6,097 nt of DNA, from positions 1 to 6,097 of the forward strand of contig CALVER010000095.1 of the NCBI GenBank assembly GCA_944326625.1, written 5' to 3'. The stretch is from Candidatus Gastranaerophilales bacterium (GTDB taxonomy: Bacteria > Cyanobacteriota > Vampirovibrionia > Gastranaerophilales > Gastranaerophilaceae). Position numbers and translations under genes: made by a program. The notes under the pieces were generated by a model. The model did not search any database. It was given only the letters and a program-made list of their open reading frames with translations, and was not told the DNA's origin. Of the stretch, positions 6,043 through 6,097 are shown in pieces; position 1 is the first letter of the stretch, and each line of letters begins with the position of its first letter.

Positions 6043-6097
6043 GTCTACGTGCGTAGCACCGGTTTTCTTTTTAAAGTCGTTAAGACGATAAGACGTT

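Overview
The window is an AT-rich bacterial chromosome segment carrying ordinary housekeeping metabolism plus one type IV pilin-like protein. I found no CRISPR array, tRNA, rRNA, insertion sequence or phage gene. The pilin-like gene has the N-terminal signature FTLAEVLITLAIIGVVAAM followed by a cysteine-containing C-terminal domain. Together with the low GC content, the omega-like subunit and the possible MCE-type membrane protein, this suggests a gut Melainabacteria/Vampirovibrionia lineage (Gastranaerophilales-like). That placement is recalled from family resemblance and was not tested by a search.

Left part (1-1351). A truncated minus-strand gene with one N-terminal membrane helix runs off the left edge; it may be an MlaD/MCE-type lipid-transport protein. 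It diverges from a plus-strand gene for a short RNA polymerase omega-like protein (242-481). Between them is an AT-rich bidirectional promoter region built on two tandem copies of a self-complementary 8-mer. The omega-like gene ends in a clear intrinsic terminator. A trimeric-type purine nucleoside phosphorylase gene (551-1351) follows after a very short gap.

Middle (1348-5142, minus strand). Pyruvate,phosphate dikinase (886 aa) is followed by a type I-beta DAHP synthase (349 aa) with an N-terminal ferredoxin-like domain. A terminator and then an extended -10 promoter lie between them, so they look like separate transcription units. Both enzymes handle phosphoenolpyruvate: the dikinase can make it from pyruvate, and DAHP synthase uses it to start aromatic amino acid synthesis. 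The DAHP synthase gene meets the phosphorylase gene tail to tail, and one palindromic CTAG supplies both stop codons.

Right part (5278-6097, minus strand). A prepilin-like gene ends in its own terminator just upstream of the dikinase promoter. Its reading frame stays open to the right edge, so its true start may lie outside the window.

Every major gene is a recognisable family or a plausible member of one. The less ordinary material is in the gene junctions and in the two edge genes. I see no convincing undescribed system here.
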